Assembly (NCBI GenBank): GCA_020726505.1
Contig: JAHLEZ010000013.1
Coordinates: 1,984,001 to 2,048,000 of the forward strand
Source: Leptodontidium sp. MPI-SDFR-AT-0119
Lineage: Eukaryota; Ascomycota; Leotiomycetes; Helotiales; Leptodontidiaceae
Direction: 5' to 3'
DNA length: 64,000 nucleotides
Shown here: piece after piece, positions 34,127 through 44,816 of the stretch
Layout of the letters: the number at the start of each line of letters is the position of its first letter
How positions within the stretch are numbered: the stretch's first letter is position 1
Translations under genes and position numbers: made by a program
The notes under the pieces: generated by a model
Database searches by the model: none
What the model was told of the DNA's origin: nothing
Seen by the model: the letters and a program-made list of their open reading frames with translations, nothing else

Positions 34127-35398
34127 TTACGGATGGTACATCCATTCACCGTGGTTGAACACAATCTCAAACTCCACATTCTCGAATGTGCCCACCATAG
34201 CATATAGATCATTGAAGCCTTCCAATCCAGTGACTGGTAGATCTTCTTCAGCATCTCCTTCTTCGTGTAGATTCCAACTGCTCTCCTTCCGGCCATCTCT
34301 CGTAAAGAAGACCTCAACATCAATCGGATTCGTAGACATCGTCTGCGCTGGAGCAGCATCGTAAGAAGGTGGCGCGTCCAGATTCCTAGCCGTGAAGGTC
34401 ATGCCAAGACCCAGTGTCTCTCCAGCCTTGAAAGGTTGTGTAAAGTCCTTGCCACCCCAGCGATCGTTAATGTATTTGCTTCCATCATCTCCATGTACAG
34501 CCAAGTTCCCTCTATGCCAACCCGGAAGACGGAACGTAGGATATGGTTGCGCGCCAAATCCCATTGCTAGACTGACTTCTCTCCTGTTGTTACGGTTGAT
34601 TCTGACCTCGTAGTAAATCGTCTTTGTCCTTGCCGTTCGAAGAGGGGAATGCGCCAGGACGGAGTAGAGAGGAATCGTCGTTATTATGCAGTTGTCTGGG
34701 TTGTTGGCCTTTGTCTTTCCTGCCCACACTCCCGGTCTTGGTCGTTCAAGATTGCCTTGGTAGTCTCGGGGTCTAATCACTCCAATCTCTCCTTTCGCTA
34801 TGGCTTCAAGAGCTGCCTCTGGGAAGGTAGCTGGGCCAGTCATGGGATTCTGTGTACACCATATCTCTCCTAGCTCTGCTTGCTGTTCCGTTGCATTGTT
34901 TGTAGAGCTTCGCTGGTTGCCCATGGATGGTGGAGGTGGGAGGAGGGAGGTATCAGGGACTGCTGTTTGCCAGTCATGGTATGGCTCCTGGGGCGGCGCA
35001 TCGTATGAGTGAGATGGTGGAGGACCATCTGGAGCTGAATAGCCGTTACTATGGCTCGGAGGAGGACCTGATGGGGCAGAATATTCGTTATGGCGATTTG
35101 GAGGTGGACCCGAAGGAGCAGAGTACTCGTTGCTTCGGTTTGGTGGTGGTCCTGTAGGGGCAGAGTATTCGTTATTCCGATTTGGTGGAGGTCCAGCTGG
35201 GGCACCATAGATCTCTGGACTTTGATACTGATGCGAGGGTGGAGGCCCTGGCGGCGCATTGTAGGAATTGCCTTGAGGCATTGTATTTGATGTCTTTGAG
35301 GGCTTCGATTCTACGGGTCTAGAGTTGAGATGGTCGTTGTAGTCGTTGTTTAGTCTTGATGATGGGTCGTCGCCCTTGAGCTTGCTACCGAAACACAT
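34127..35398 (-). CDS. SPRY-domain protein with proline-rich tandem repeat
   Basis: Single-exon frame; ATG 35398 (MCFGSKLKGDD) is the first true ATG and gives 423 residues. Residues about 40-140 are a repeat of a 14-residue unit, NEYSAPxGPPPNRx, in roughly five good and two degenerate copies, visible in the DNA as a 42-bp period at about 34995-35240. The C-terminal part, about 180-423, is a SPRY-like domain (AHSPLRTARTKTIYYEV, MGFGAQPYPTFRLPGWH, SWNLHEE, YAMVGTFE). Related fungal SPRY proteins resemble yeast Ssh4/Ear1, adaptors for the Rsp5 ubiquitin ligase. No transmembrane segment is seen here, so that role is tentative. Pro-rich repeats usually bind SH3 or WW domains. Confidence 0.8.
   Translation of the reverse strand: MCFGSKLKGDDPSSRLNNDYNDHLNSRPVESKPSKTSNTMPQGNSYNAPPGPPPSHQYQSPEIYGAPAGPPPNRNNEYSAPTGPPPNRSNEYSAPSGPPPNRHNEYSAPSGPPPSHSNGYSAPDGPPPSHSYDAPPQEPYHDWQTAVPDTSLLPPPPSMGNQRSSTNNATEQQAELGEIWCTQNPMTGPATFPEAALEAIAKGEIGVIRPRDYQGNLERPRPGVWAGKTKANNPDNCIITTIPLYSVLAHSPLRTARTKTIYYEVRINRNNRREVSLAMGFGAQPYPTFRLPGWHRGNLAVHGDDGSKYINDRWGGKDFTQPFKAGETLGLGMTFTARNLDAPPSYDAAPAQTMSTNPIDVEVFFTRDGRKESSWNLHEEGDAEEDLPVTGLEGFNDLYAMVGTFENVEFEIVFNHGEWMYHP
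34995..35240 (-). repeat. 42-bp coding tandem repeat in the SPRY gene
   Basis: Imperfect 42-bp units encode the 14-residue GPPPNR repeat. Copy number may vary between strains; the units differ at several third positions, so they are not freshly amplified. Confidence 0.8.
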
Positions 35399-36064
35399 TC
35401 CGAGACAAAGACGGGAGCAGAACAAAGGTAAACGGAGAAGATGTACTTGGCCTGGATGTGAGAGATTAATGCCTCTCTTGTAGTCTTCTCTCCTCTTCCT
35501 GATGTCAGTGGGAGTGGCAGCAGCAGTGCAGTGGCAGTGGGCTGTGCAATCCGGTTATTCACACTTGCGAGATGTGCAGCAAACCGAGCGAGGCGCAATT
35601 AGATGAGATCACTGGCTGGGAATCAACAGGCGGAGTGGCGGCAATTCGGAGGAACTTATTCCGCTCCGGGTTTCATCAACATCAACATCAACACCATCCA
35701 CCGTTTCCGTTTTCCGTCGTGTGGAGAATCTGCACAAGTTCCCAAAAAATACGAATCACAGAAGCTGCTATTCAAACTCTCGCATAAAGTTTACAAGAAG
35801 AAACGGACGTCAATTGTCTGCATGCTTGCATGCTATCCGCTTGACTAATCCCACTGTCAGTTGAAGCTTCCAAAACCCCTCCTTGCCATCTGATCATTCA
35901 GTTCTCCTGGCCTCACGTCAGACTCAGTTCTTATTTGAATGCAGTATCCCAACTCGTCCGCGGCCCTATTTCAAATCTAGTAGCTTCTCACATCATTTCA
36001 GTACATCAATTCATGAATCTGATCTAACTTCAGGAATAGTGTCTCATCCACGACCATCTCAATC
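35399..36064. other. Divergent promoter region between SPRY and amidase genes
   Basis: About 665 bp with no supportable gene; serves both flanking genes. Confidence 0.5.
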
Positions 36065-37968
36065 ATGGACCAGTCAAAACATACCACCCCTCGCTTCTTC
36101 GGATATCCTCGAGCTGTTGAGGCTCCAGTAACTCCCTACAAGAAGAAAGATGATGCGAATCCGGTCTTTACGGGTGTCCTGCTTGTCATTGGGGCATGGA
36201 TGTATGAACAATCTCGCCCCTCATTGATTCATCAGCTGACGAATCTAGCGTTTCCAAGATTGAATTCATCCAGAGAACATTGTGGGCAAATGCTGGATTT
36301 AATGGCCTCCGAGGACTTCCATACCTGAAAGACTACCCGGAACGATGGGACGTAAGTAGCGCGATCAATGTTGTGCTGCATGTCTAACATCTCTAGCCTA
36401 CTGTCATCCCAATTTCGGACTGCGGCTGTACCTCTGAATCCAGTGATCTGGAGGCGGAGTCTTTCCAAATGCCCCCGGAGAACTTCCCCGGCCGCTACAG
36501 ATCAGTTGCTGAATACCATGCGATGTACCTTTCTGGCGAGCTCACGCCTTTGGCTGTTGTCGAATCACTTCTCCCACTCATCAGAAGAGATGTCTCCCCT
36601 AAGTCCCACCACTCAGTTGCTTTCATCGACAGTAATGTCGAGGAAATCATAGAAGAGGCAAAAGCATCTACCCTTCGATACAAGAACGGCACGTCACTCG
36701 GTATCATGGACGGAGTTCCAACTGCCATCAAGGATGAAACCGATGTTGCTGGCTACAGAACCAGAAGCGGCCGAAAGCCAAACGACCAGGTTTTCAAGCT
36801 TGCCGAGAAATCCTCGTGGCCAGTTCAGACACTTAGAAATGCGGGAGGTATCATTATTGGAAAACTCAACATGCACGAGCTCGGAGCTGACACAACGAAC
36901 AACAACCCAAACTGGGGAACCCCGCGAAATCCTCACAATGATCAGTATTATACTGGCGGTTCTTCAGGTGGTGCTGGCTATGTCGTGTCTGCTGGTCTTG
37001 TACCTTTCGCAATTGGAGCTGATGGCGGTGGAAGCATTCGTATCCCTTCCTCCTTCTGTGGTATCTATGGATTGAAGCCTTCTCATAACCGCCTCGAAGA
37101 CCTAGGAAGCACTGTCACTGTCAGTGGTCCCCTCGCTGCCACCATCTCGGACTTGGAAGTTTCATATCGGACCATGGCCAATTCCGACCCATCTGACCCG
37201 ACTTGCTCCTTGTTCGCAAAACCCTGCCCTAAAGCTTCCTCTCATCGTCCAAAGATTATCGGTATCTACAAGGAATGGTTTGAACGTGCCGACCCCGCAG
37301 TATTGAAGCTGTGCAACGAAGTCGTGACATACTACAGGAGAGAGCTCGGGTACGAAGTCGTCGAAATCACCATCCCTTACGCCCCGGAAGGCCAACTTGC
37401 ACACGCCTTTACCATTCTATCCGAGATGGCAGTACGAGCACGTGCTAAGCCCTCCAATCCATCCAACTGGCTTGCTGAACTCAACCCTGCAAATCAGGTT
37501 CTTCTTGCCGTCGGCGCTCAAACGCCCGCTCAGGATTACTTGCTTGCACAACAATTACGGAACATGTTGATGCAGCACCTCGCCTTTTTGTATCAAAAGT
37601 ACCCTGGTCTGGTCATCGTGACGCCCACATCACCCATGGCAGGATGGCCCATTGCCTCAGAAGGAGATCTGAAATATGGAATCACGGACGGCAACACCAG
37701 TATCAGGAATATGGAATATGTTTGGCTGGCAAATTTCTGTGGCAACCCCGCAATCTCATGTCCTGTGGGCTATGTGGAACCTACCAAAGGGAAAGGCAGC
37801 GTGCCAGTAGGTATCATGGCCATGGGAGAATGGGGAACAGAGTTGGGCTTGTTGGAATGGGGTAGAGAGTGTGAGCGATGGTTGAATGAAGTGGCACCGG
37901 GTGGGAGACAGAGACCGAGCAATTGGGAGGATGTCGTTGTGAATGCGAAAGGGAAGATGGTCTCGTGA
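36065..37968 (+). CDS. Amidase signature family enzyme
   Basis: Three exons (36065-36201, 36249-36351, 36397-37968) with 47- and 45-bp introns give 603 residues. The amidase signature is clear: Lys in AIKDE (about 192), cis-Ser in GGSSGGAG (about 269) and the nucleophile Ser in GADGGGSIRIP (about 293), which form the Ser-cisSer-Lys triad. Such enzymes hydrolyse amides to acid and ammonia; the substrate is unknown. An N-terminal extension of about 100 residues precedes the usual start, with a short hydrophobic stretch near 37-45 that could associate with membranes. The enzyme is likely cytosolic. A role in nitrogen supply would fit the amine cluster nearby, but there is no direct link. Confidence 0.92.
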
Positions 37969-38250
37969 GTGATGCAGGTATTGCAGCGCTGTCCATACCT
38001 ATGTGTGTTATTATTATTTAACTTTGGAGTTGATGGAATTACAAAGCCTTGGAGCTGACGCTTCCCTTTCGGCTTCATACCGGCATCTTATGGGGGTGGG
38101 AGCCGGCTTAGTCATGTCTGGAGGATGTGCCTTCCCGACTATTATCAAAAAGACTTGAGCCGCTTTGTTATATTCCTGCCTTCTGCTGTATTAATATCTC
38201 CAGTGCCCCTATTCTCTCTTAACTCATACAACCTCGCATTTCCAAATTGC

Positions 38251-40077
38251 ATGATGGACGGCAACTCAATTTCCAACTCCAACTCCAACATGGCGACCAC
38301 CCCCCCTGATCATCTCTCCAAAACACTCGAGTTTCTTTTGGATGAAGCTCCTCATTCCATGGCAGCAGCTCTCGCCCATCGGTATCCTAATGGAGAAATG
38401 GGTACTTTCGATCAACTGGCAGTGATGAAAACACTTCTCTGCATCCGCCCACCCTCGCCACCTATCCCCGAGCAAATTCTGACCAGCATCGACACCGTCT
38501 TACAACACGAGAAGAACCAAAAGCTACTAACACACTCATCCTCAATCTCACCTCTTGTCTCCTTCCGTTCTCCAGTCTCAAAAAGCAGCACAAGCGTCAA
38601 TGTAGCCGTTTGGAAAGGCGACATCACAACCCTCTCCGGGGTCACGGCAATCGTCAACGCAGCGAATTCTCGAATGTTGGGCTGTTTTAAACCCCAACAT
38701 AGATGCATCGATAATGCAATCCATGCAGCAGCTGGTCCACGTCTTCGAGATGAATGCTCGGTTCTGATGAATGCTCAAGGGCGTGAAGAGCCAATTGGGC
38801 TGGCGAAGGTGACGAAGGGTTACTGTCTCCCAGCCGAGCATGTGATCCATACTGTCGGTCCACAGTTAGATCAAGGTCTGGAACCGGATGAAGATGATAT
38901 CTACGACTTGCGAAGCTCCTATGCGAGTTGTTTGGATGCCGCTGAAGAGTTGAAGCCGATGGCAAATGGAAGAAAAGTCCTGGCTTTCTGTTGCGTCTCA
39001 ACAGGCATCTTCGCTTTTCCCCAAAACTTAGCGGCGCACATTGCAGTCGAGAGCATGAAGAAGTGGATCAATGAACATCCCAACACCACGATCACAGATA
39101 TCATCTTCGATGTGTTCTTAGACACAGACCTTGAGATCTATTCAAAGCTTCTGTCGCCGTCGGGTCCAACATCGAGTTCGACCGCTCCAAATCCTATTGA
39201 AACAAGTACATCCATACATACAGCAGCAAACTGGCTTGCTGAAGCTGATGCTCTCATCATATCCGCTGGCGCAGGACTCTCTGCATCCACGGGATTAGAC
39301 TACACCTCAACATCTCTCTTCTCCACCCACCTGCACGGCTACAAAAAGTACGGATTCAGGCGGCTATACGACCTTTTCGGGCCTATCTCCTGGCCAAGCG
39401 ATCAGGTGAAATGGGGATACTACTTCAACCATTTGCTTATGATTCGGAATTGGCCACAGTCGGAAGTATACGCCAATTTACTCAAGATTGCCAATAGCTT
39501 TGGTGATGAAAATGTGCACATTAGGACGAGCAATGCAGATGGCTTCTTCGTCAAGAACGGCTTTGCCGAGGAAAGCATGAGCACACCTCAGGGAAGATAC
39601 GAATTCTTACAATGCGAAAAACCATGCAGAAAAGATGCTTACTTCAAATCTGCTCCGTTGTTGGACGCTGCGATTTCTTTCCTCGACCCAGTCACTCAAG
39701 AATTGACTGATGCGAGCAAGGTTCCCAAATGCACGTTCTGTGGTGCGGGTTTGATGATTTGTGTCCGATCTGGTAGCGCGTTTACCGAGCTCCCGTTTCG
39801 AGAAGGTGAACGGAGGTGGAAGGAGTTTAGGAGGAATGTTCTAAAGAAGAAGAATCGCTCGACGGTCATCCTCGAGCTAGGAGTGGGGATGTCGACGGTT
39901 GGGGTTTTGAGATGGCCGAATGAGGATCTAGTTGGGAGAGGGGAGGGACGGGTCAAGTTGATCAGAGTGGGGCTGGAGAATTCCGGTGTCGTAGATTGGG
40001 ATATGGAGAACGCAGTAGGCGTGAATGGGGATGTAGGTGGTGTTTTGAAAACTCTGAGGGACTCGAGAAGAGAATGA
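38251..40077 (+). CDS. Macrodomain-SirTM fusion (ADP-ribosyl hydrolase plus class M sirtuin)
   Basis: Single-exon frame; ATG 38251 gives 608 residues (an in-frame ATG at 38125 would add 42 unlikely residues). Residues about 105-300 form a macrodomain: TAIVNAANSRMLGCF, the Cys-His-Cys-type zinc site around GCFKPQHRC, IHTVGP and STGIFAFP. Residues about 320-600 form a sirtuin: ISAGAGLSASTGLDY for NAD, RTSNADGFFVKNGF, and zinc cysteines in CEKPC and CTFC. The usual catalytic histidine before Gly is Gln (PQGRYEFLQC), the mark of class M sirtuins, which transfer ADP-ribose to protein instead of deacetylating. In bacteria such pairs modify lipoylated carrier proteins under oxidative stress. Here writer and eraser share one chain. 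The target in this fungus is unknown. Confidence 0.88.
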   Translation: MMDGNSISNSNSNMATTPPDHLSKTLEFLLDEAPHSMAAALAHRYPNGEMGTFDQLAVMKTLLCIRPPSPPIPEQILTSIDTVLQHEKNQKLLTHSSSISPLVSFRSPVSKSSTSVNVAVWKGDITTLSGVTAIVNAANSRMLGCFKPQHRCIDNAIHAAAGPRLRDECSVLMNAQGREEPIGLAKVTKGYCLPAEHVIHTVGPQLDQGLEPDEDDIYDLRSSYASCLDAAEELKPMANGRKVLAFCCVSTGIFAFPQNLAAHIAVESMKKWINEHPNTTITDIIFDVFLDTDLEIYSKLLSPSGPTSSSTAPNPIETSTSIHTAANWLAEADALIISAGAGLSASTGLDYTSTSLFSTHLHGYKKYGFRRLYDLFGPISWPSDQVKWGYYFNHLLMIRNWPQSEVYANLLKIANSFGDENVHIRTSNADGFFVKNGFAEESMSTPQGRYEFLQCEKPCRKDAYFKSAPLLDAAISFLDPVTQELTDASKVPKCTFCGAGLMICVRSGSAFTELPFREGERRWKEFRRNVLKKKNRSTVILELGVGMSTVGVLRWPNEDLVGRGEGRVKLIRVGLENSGVVDWDMENAVGVNGDVGGVLKTLRDSRRE

Positions 40078-41197
40078 GACGAGAACGATTATTGTACAAT
40101 ACAGTGTTACTTCGGCGGCAAATGCAATGGATTCATAGACCTGCATTTCTCTCGTTTTGGCTGCATGCAATGGCTCTAATTCGACAGAGAAAGCTATTTA
40201 ACATCTATATATATCTTCAAGCATAAAGTGATGTGGATTTTCTTAAATTGTAAGGTGCCTCTGTACACCCGCTCCCAAGCATCTCACATCGAATGTGGTA
40301 GGATAGGAGATCTCGCTCAGAACGTGGATCTCCCTTTCTCTCCTCCGCGAAGGGTCAAGTCCATGACAGCTCTTGCCAATCAAGTGTAAAGGAGCGGGTA
40401 AAGAGTTTGTACATATCTGGAAGGCGACCTCAAACATTCATTACGGAGTCAATTATAATTGGGGATGGAGGTGCCGTTGACAACGGCTTAGATCCAGCTA
40501 CGAACCAAGAGTTCAAGTGAAAGGAGATACTCGAAGTCTTCTCGCATGAGCGAGAGGTATCATCATTCTTGCTTAGGTGCTGGAAGATAAATCTAGTCAA
40601 TCTTTGACTATCTCTCCTCCGCAGTGCCAGCAGCTACTAGCTAAAACTATTCGAGCACTCCTCCTTCCACTATTCGCCTCTCGTTGTGTTGCTTTTGCTC
40701 ACCGCCCTCGACCAAGATCGAATCACAGTGAGATGTTTTCCGAACTAATGGCCTCCCGATTTCCTACATACCTATTTAAGTCAAAGTCCTGGTTCATGAT
40801 GTCGCACATTGCGTTGCTGAATCGAGCCCAGCAAGACCTGCTATTAATTTTTTGCAAAGTTTGGCGACATCAAAAGCAACGAAACCATTGCTAGAATATG
40901 TAATGTGTTTTGAACTTCACTAAGAAATAGGTATTTGTGCTGATACTCTTGGAACACAAATGTCTTGAAAGGCCTTGAAGGTCGAGTAGCACGGGGTCGG
41001 GATTAAATTAAGTCCGATTGCGGCAGGCACTAAAGTCTTACATCCACATCGTGCTTTGTTCACATTCAGGTTTCCTTCACATCCTTTGTTATCATCATCT
41101 TTTCCGCAAGCACTATATCGTCTATTTATTTTGAAGTGAGTCTATATCACAGACCGGCTCTAATCAGCTTCATTTATTTGCATCAACAGATTCAGCC
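40078..41197. other. Intergenic region
   Basis: About 1.1 kb without a supportable gene; a 105-codon frame at 40577 has no domain and was not called. Confidence 0.5.
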
Positions 41198-42259
41198 ATG
41201 TCATCAATGGCGAGAACGGTGGTTGCAACAGGTGCAACTTCCGGGTTGGTAAGCATTCTAAGACACCAAATTTCTCCCATTATTTGTCTGTTCCTAGATA
41301 CCAGTAACTGAACAGTGCCTAGGGGTTTGAAGCCATTAAACAGCTCCTCTCACAGACGCAACCCTATCGCTTCATCCTTGGCTGCCGCAACGTCTCCAAC
41401 GTCAAGACCGCCTACGATAGCCTGAGCTATGACAGCAACAAGCATTCCATGACTTTACTCCCGCTCGAGTTGAGCGATCTGCGAACCGTCAAAAAGTTTG
41501 CCTCCGATGTTCTCAATCATCTGGGAAATGAGAGAGTCGATACTCTGCTCTTGAATGCAGCTCTCATCAAAACCGCCAACGAGCCCGGCATCAACGGCTC
41601 GAAGTACAACGAACCTTACATCGTCAATCACCTCTCGCAGCACTATCTCCTACACCTCTTACGAGAGAAGCTGGTAGAATCTAAGACCAGGATCGTGGTT
41701 GTGTCCTCTGGCGCAATTCGGATGGTCAAGGATCCCAAGACGTTAGATGACATCGTGAAGGTTGGGAGCGGAGGGTGGTTCATGGATTTGTACCCAGCGA
41801 GTAAATTCATTCAGTTATTGGGCGCGCAGTGGTGGAGGAGAGAGTTGCAAGGAGACTGTCGTATTGTTGCTGTCTCGCCTGGTGCGCTTCTCTGCTGCGA
41901 ATCTTTGACTGCATTCGGTTGCTGATTTTAGGATAGGCCTGATTCCGGACACTGGATTAGCTCGCAACACCACATTCACGCCTACAGAAGAGATGTTGAA
42001 AGACGCAAAGTCTGTTGAAACAGGTAGTGTGATGCGCCACCTGTTGTGATTCATATGCTGATCATGTGGACAAGGTGCCCAGTCCATTCTGGCGGCCTTC
42101 ACAAGAGACGATTTCCCAGAGGATCCAGAGAGGATCTTCTTGACGAGCTGGGGTGAATGGTGGGAGAAAGATGTGTACGAGTTGGCTCTTGATAAGGCGT
42201 TGCAGGACAAGTGGTCGCCCGGAAAAGAGGCCATTGAGAGTGAGGAGCTTGTGGATTAA
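41198..42259 (+). CDS. Short-chain dehydrogenase/reductase
   Basis: Four exons (41198-41248, 41323-41881, 41937-42023, 42075-42259) give 293 residues. The cofactor loop TGATSGLGFE is split by the first intron. DTLLLNAAL replaces the usual NNAG strand, VVVSSGA supplies the catalytic Ser, and YPASK is the YxxxK motif. It resembles the light-dependent protochlorophyllide reductase/retinol dehydrogenase-like branch of classical SDRs, with a C-terminal region (WWEKDVYELALDKALQDKW) common in fungal members. NADPH is the likely cofactor; the substrate is unknown. The third exon's acceptor (GATAG at 41936) was chosen over a closer TTTTAG because only it keeps frame. Confidence 0.88.
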
Positions 42260-42820
42260 TCTGGGTTGAGACTGCGATTGAAGTAAACGTATTATTCAAT
42301 ACTCGACGACAAGTGCAAGTATACTTTTGCAACATAAAATCTCTGCTCCTCAGATCTCCACAGATTCAGGAACATATTCGACAATATTTTCCTGGTCCAG
42401 TACTGACGGTTCCAGTCGATATGTTGATTTCTCAAATCTTAGTGCCTTCGAAAATAGGTTACGTGAAATTTTCTTCTTTTTCTAAAACAGTTTGTAATCA
42501 TTGACCAGGAGATATCCATTACCTTATCTGGAGGCCTTGAGTTTTGTTTGTCACAATATCCACAACCTAGCATAAGTGTGATGTAGACTGCCATGCCTGA
42601 AATGCTGCGGGGCTGGGCGTGGAAGTGTACGAATGAGAAGGCTTCAGTCACGAAGTCAGCTTCCGCCCAATGACTTCATTAAGCGGCACAGGGAATCTAG
42701 GCATGAACCTTCCAAGGGGAATATAGTACCGCACAACAACTTCATTCCAACACTCTCTCGTAGAACAGACAGCACCACAACCGAAATATCTGAAATATTC
42801 CATCTCCACTCCGAATAATC
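42260..42820. other. Intergenic region before the F-box gene
   Basis: About 560 bp, no gene seen; promoter of the F-box gene is expected here. Confidence 0.5.
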
Positions 42821-44344
42821 ATGACTACTTCGCTAGAATCACTGTCCGAAGAACTCCTCGTCCGCATTGTGTCTTTCACGGAACGTCTCTCATTGCCCTC
42901 ACTGGCCCTCGCTTCTCGAACAATGAACCGTCTTGTAATCCCCGAATTGTATGCTAGTATTGACTTCAACCGAGCGTCCAGCGATACAGGAGTTGAATTT
43001 CTCATCCCTCTAACATACCATCTCCTCAACAACCCCGATCTCGCCACACTGGTCCGCAGCCTGTCTATCCGTGATGTTTTCGGCTCGGTGGAGGATGATC
43101 TCATACCTCTCGATGAAGGGGGAGACAATGACTTCAGGAAAGGGTGGCCATCAACCGCCGACCTGAAGGATATTGATGCACTCCTGCGAGGAGCTGTAGG
43201 AGATGTGGAAGATATCGAGGAGGGAAAAGCGAAACTTTTCAACGCCGTACGAGATGGCAGTGACGAGGGTTCAATTATTGTCATTCTGATTTCTAAGCTG
43301 CCTAATTTGCGTTCCCTGGACATTGTGGGAGGAATGACGAATGCTGGGCGCGAGCTGTTGCGTTTCTTTCAGAGGGTTGCGAAACGAAAGGCTCCGTTTG
43401 ACAGAAACCATGTATTGACCAAGCTGTCCGACGTTCTGGTGTCTGGCTGGGATGAGAAATACCCAAACTCACCCGACTTGCTTGGGGCCTACCTGGAACT
43501 GCCTTCGATTCGCCGTCTTCATGGATACCAGATGGGAAACAACGATCAAACTAAAGTCACGGAAGCTATGGGGGCTTTAGGCACGGGTAGCTCACCTGTG
43601 GAGGAGCTCGAGTTGAGGGCAAGTCAACTGTACGGTCTGGATCTTGACCGAGTCCTAAAGTCATGCAGAAATCTCAAGACATTCATTTATGAAGTTGGGC
43701 ATGCTTGGGCGTGGTATCCTCTGAGGACATCAGATATCATGAACTCTATGACTGCTGTTGAGAAGACCTTGGAGAACCTCGTGTTGGAGCACTCTGAGTA
43801 CGTCACTGATAATGCTGAGGATGGTGAGGACAGTTTGACCGCTGTGTCACTTGCGAATTTCAAAGAGTTACGATGCTTGAATATCTCGGCGTTGTTTTTG
43901 GGGGGCTTCAAGCAAAATGAGAAAGCTGACCTGAGGAGTATTTTCCCAGCTTCGTTGGAAACGCTACATATTACCCATCTGGGAGATCCGACTTTCTGTG
44001 TCCCTTGGATCCCGTCAGCACTCCAACAGGCTATTGAGCATAAGGATCTTGTCTTTCCAGGGCTGAGGAAGTTGACTTTGCAGGGTGCGTTTCTGAGTCA
44101 CTCATATCGCCTAGAGGAAATCAAAGGGCTGGTGCACAAAGCAAAAGAACTGGGGATAAAGACTGTGATTTTAGCAGGCGATGGGACCGGCTCGCGCAGT
44201 TGGATCGATAGCGATGAGCGAGGTTGGGGTATCGACGAAGAGGTTAAGTGGAAGGAGTGTTGGGGAAACAACGCTTTCGACGTCGCTACTTTTGACGTGG
44301 AATGGGACGAAAGCGGTATTAGGAAAACCAAGATTACAGCATGA
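42821..44344 (+). CDS. F-box protein with leucine-rich-like C-terminus
   Basis: Single-exon frame of 507 residues. Residues about 5-48 (LESLSEELLVRIVSFTERLSL, then ALASRTMNRLVIPELY) match the F-box, which would bind Skp1 in an SCF ubiquitin ligase. The rest has spaced LxxLxL segments (LPNLRSLDIVGG, VEELELRAS, CLNISALF, LETLHITHL, LRKLTLQGA) suggesting irregular leucine-rich repeats that bind a substrate. Such genes are numerous and fast-evolving in filamentous fungi. The substrate is unknown. Confidence 0.82.
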   Translation: MTTSLESLSEELLVRIVSFTERLSLPSLALASRTMNRLVIPELYASIDFNRASSDTGVEFLIPLTYHLLNNPDLATLVRSLSIRDVFGSVEDDLIPLDEGGDNDFRKGWPSTADLKDIDALLRGAVGDVEDIEEGKAKLFNAVRDGSDEGSIIVILISKLPNLRSLDIVGGMTNAGRELLRFFQRVAKRKAPFDRNHVLTKLSDVLVSGWDEKYPNSPDLLGAYLELPSIRRLHGYQMGNNDQTKVTEAMGALGTGSSPVEELELRASQLYGLDLDRVLKSCRNLKTFIYEVGHAWAWYPLRTSDIMNSMTAVEKTLENLVLEHSEYVTDNAEDGEDSLTAVSLANFKELRCLNISALFLGGFKQNEKADLRSIFPASLETLHITHLGDPTFCVPWIPSALQQAIEHKDLVFPGLRKLTLQGAFLSHSYRLEEIKGLVHKAKELGIKTVILAGDGTGSRSWIDSDERGWGIDEEVKWKECWGNNAFDVATFDVEWDESGIRKTKITA

Positions 44345-44816
44345 TTAGGATAAACTGTGAGGGTCTAGAGTGGTAGAACGGATATTCATGACGAACATGA
44401 AATCGTTGTTCAAGTTATATTCTAACTATTCTATACACCAGCAAGAGGATCTGGGAGTGCTTCTTGCCCTGTTAGAGGACATTGCTTAATCAAAAACAAA
44501 AATACCCCCGCCCCCTTTTCGAGTCACACGTGAGGACGATACGAAGTACTACCCTCAAGCCCTCTCGAAAAATCCTTAGATTAGAACGAATATAGAGAAC
44601 ACACAATAAGAGGGACATAAAGAAGTAGCTCGACTGGCGACTGGCGATAACTTGGAATGTGGCGGCTTGAATGAAATTTATATTTGTGTAAGCTGGTCTC
44701 CCAAGCTCGAATACTTTAGGTTGATTACTCAGATCTCAGACGACTTCAGTTCCAATTCTGCAGGTGCATGGTCAACTAACTCTTAAACGCTGCGATGTCT
44801 GAAACGTGCTCTCCAA
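44345..44816. other. Convergent intergenic spacer
   Basis: About 470 bp between the F-box and OPT gene ends. Nothing seen but probable terminators. Confidence 0.5.

Noticed and set aside
40577..40894. 105-codon plus-strand frame
   Set aside because: No domain, composition unlike neighbouring genes, and no conserved start context.
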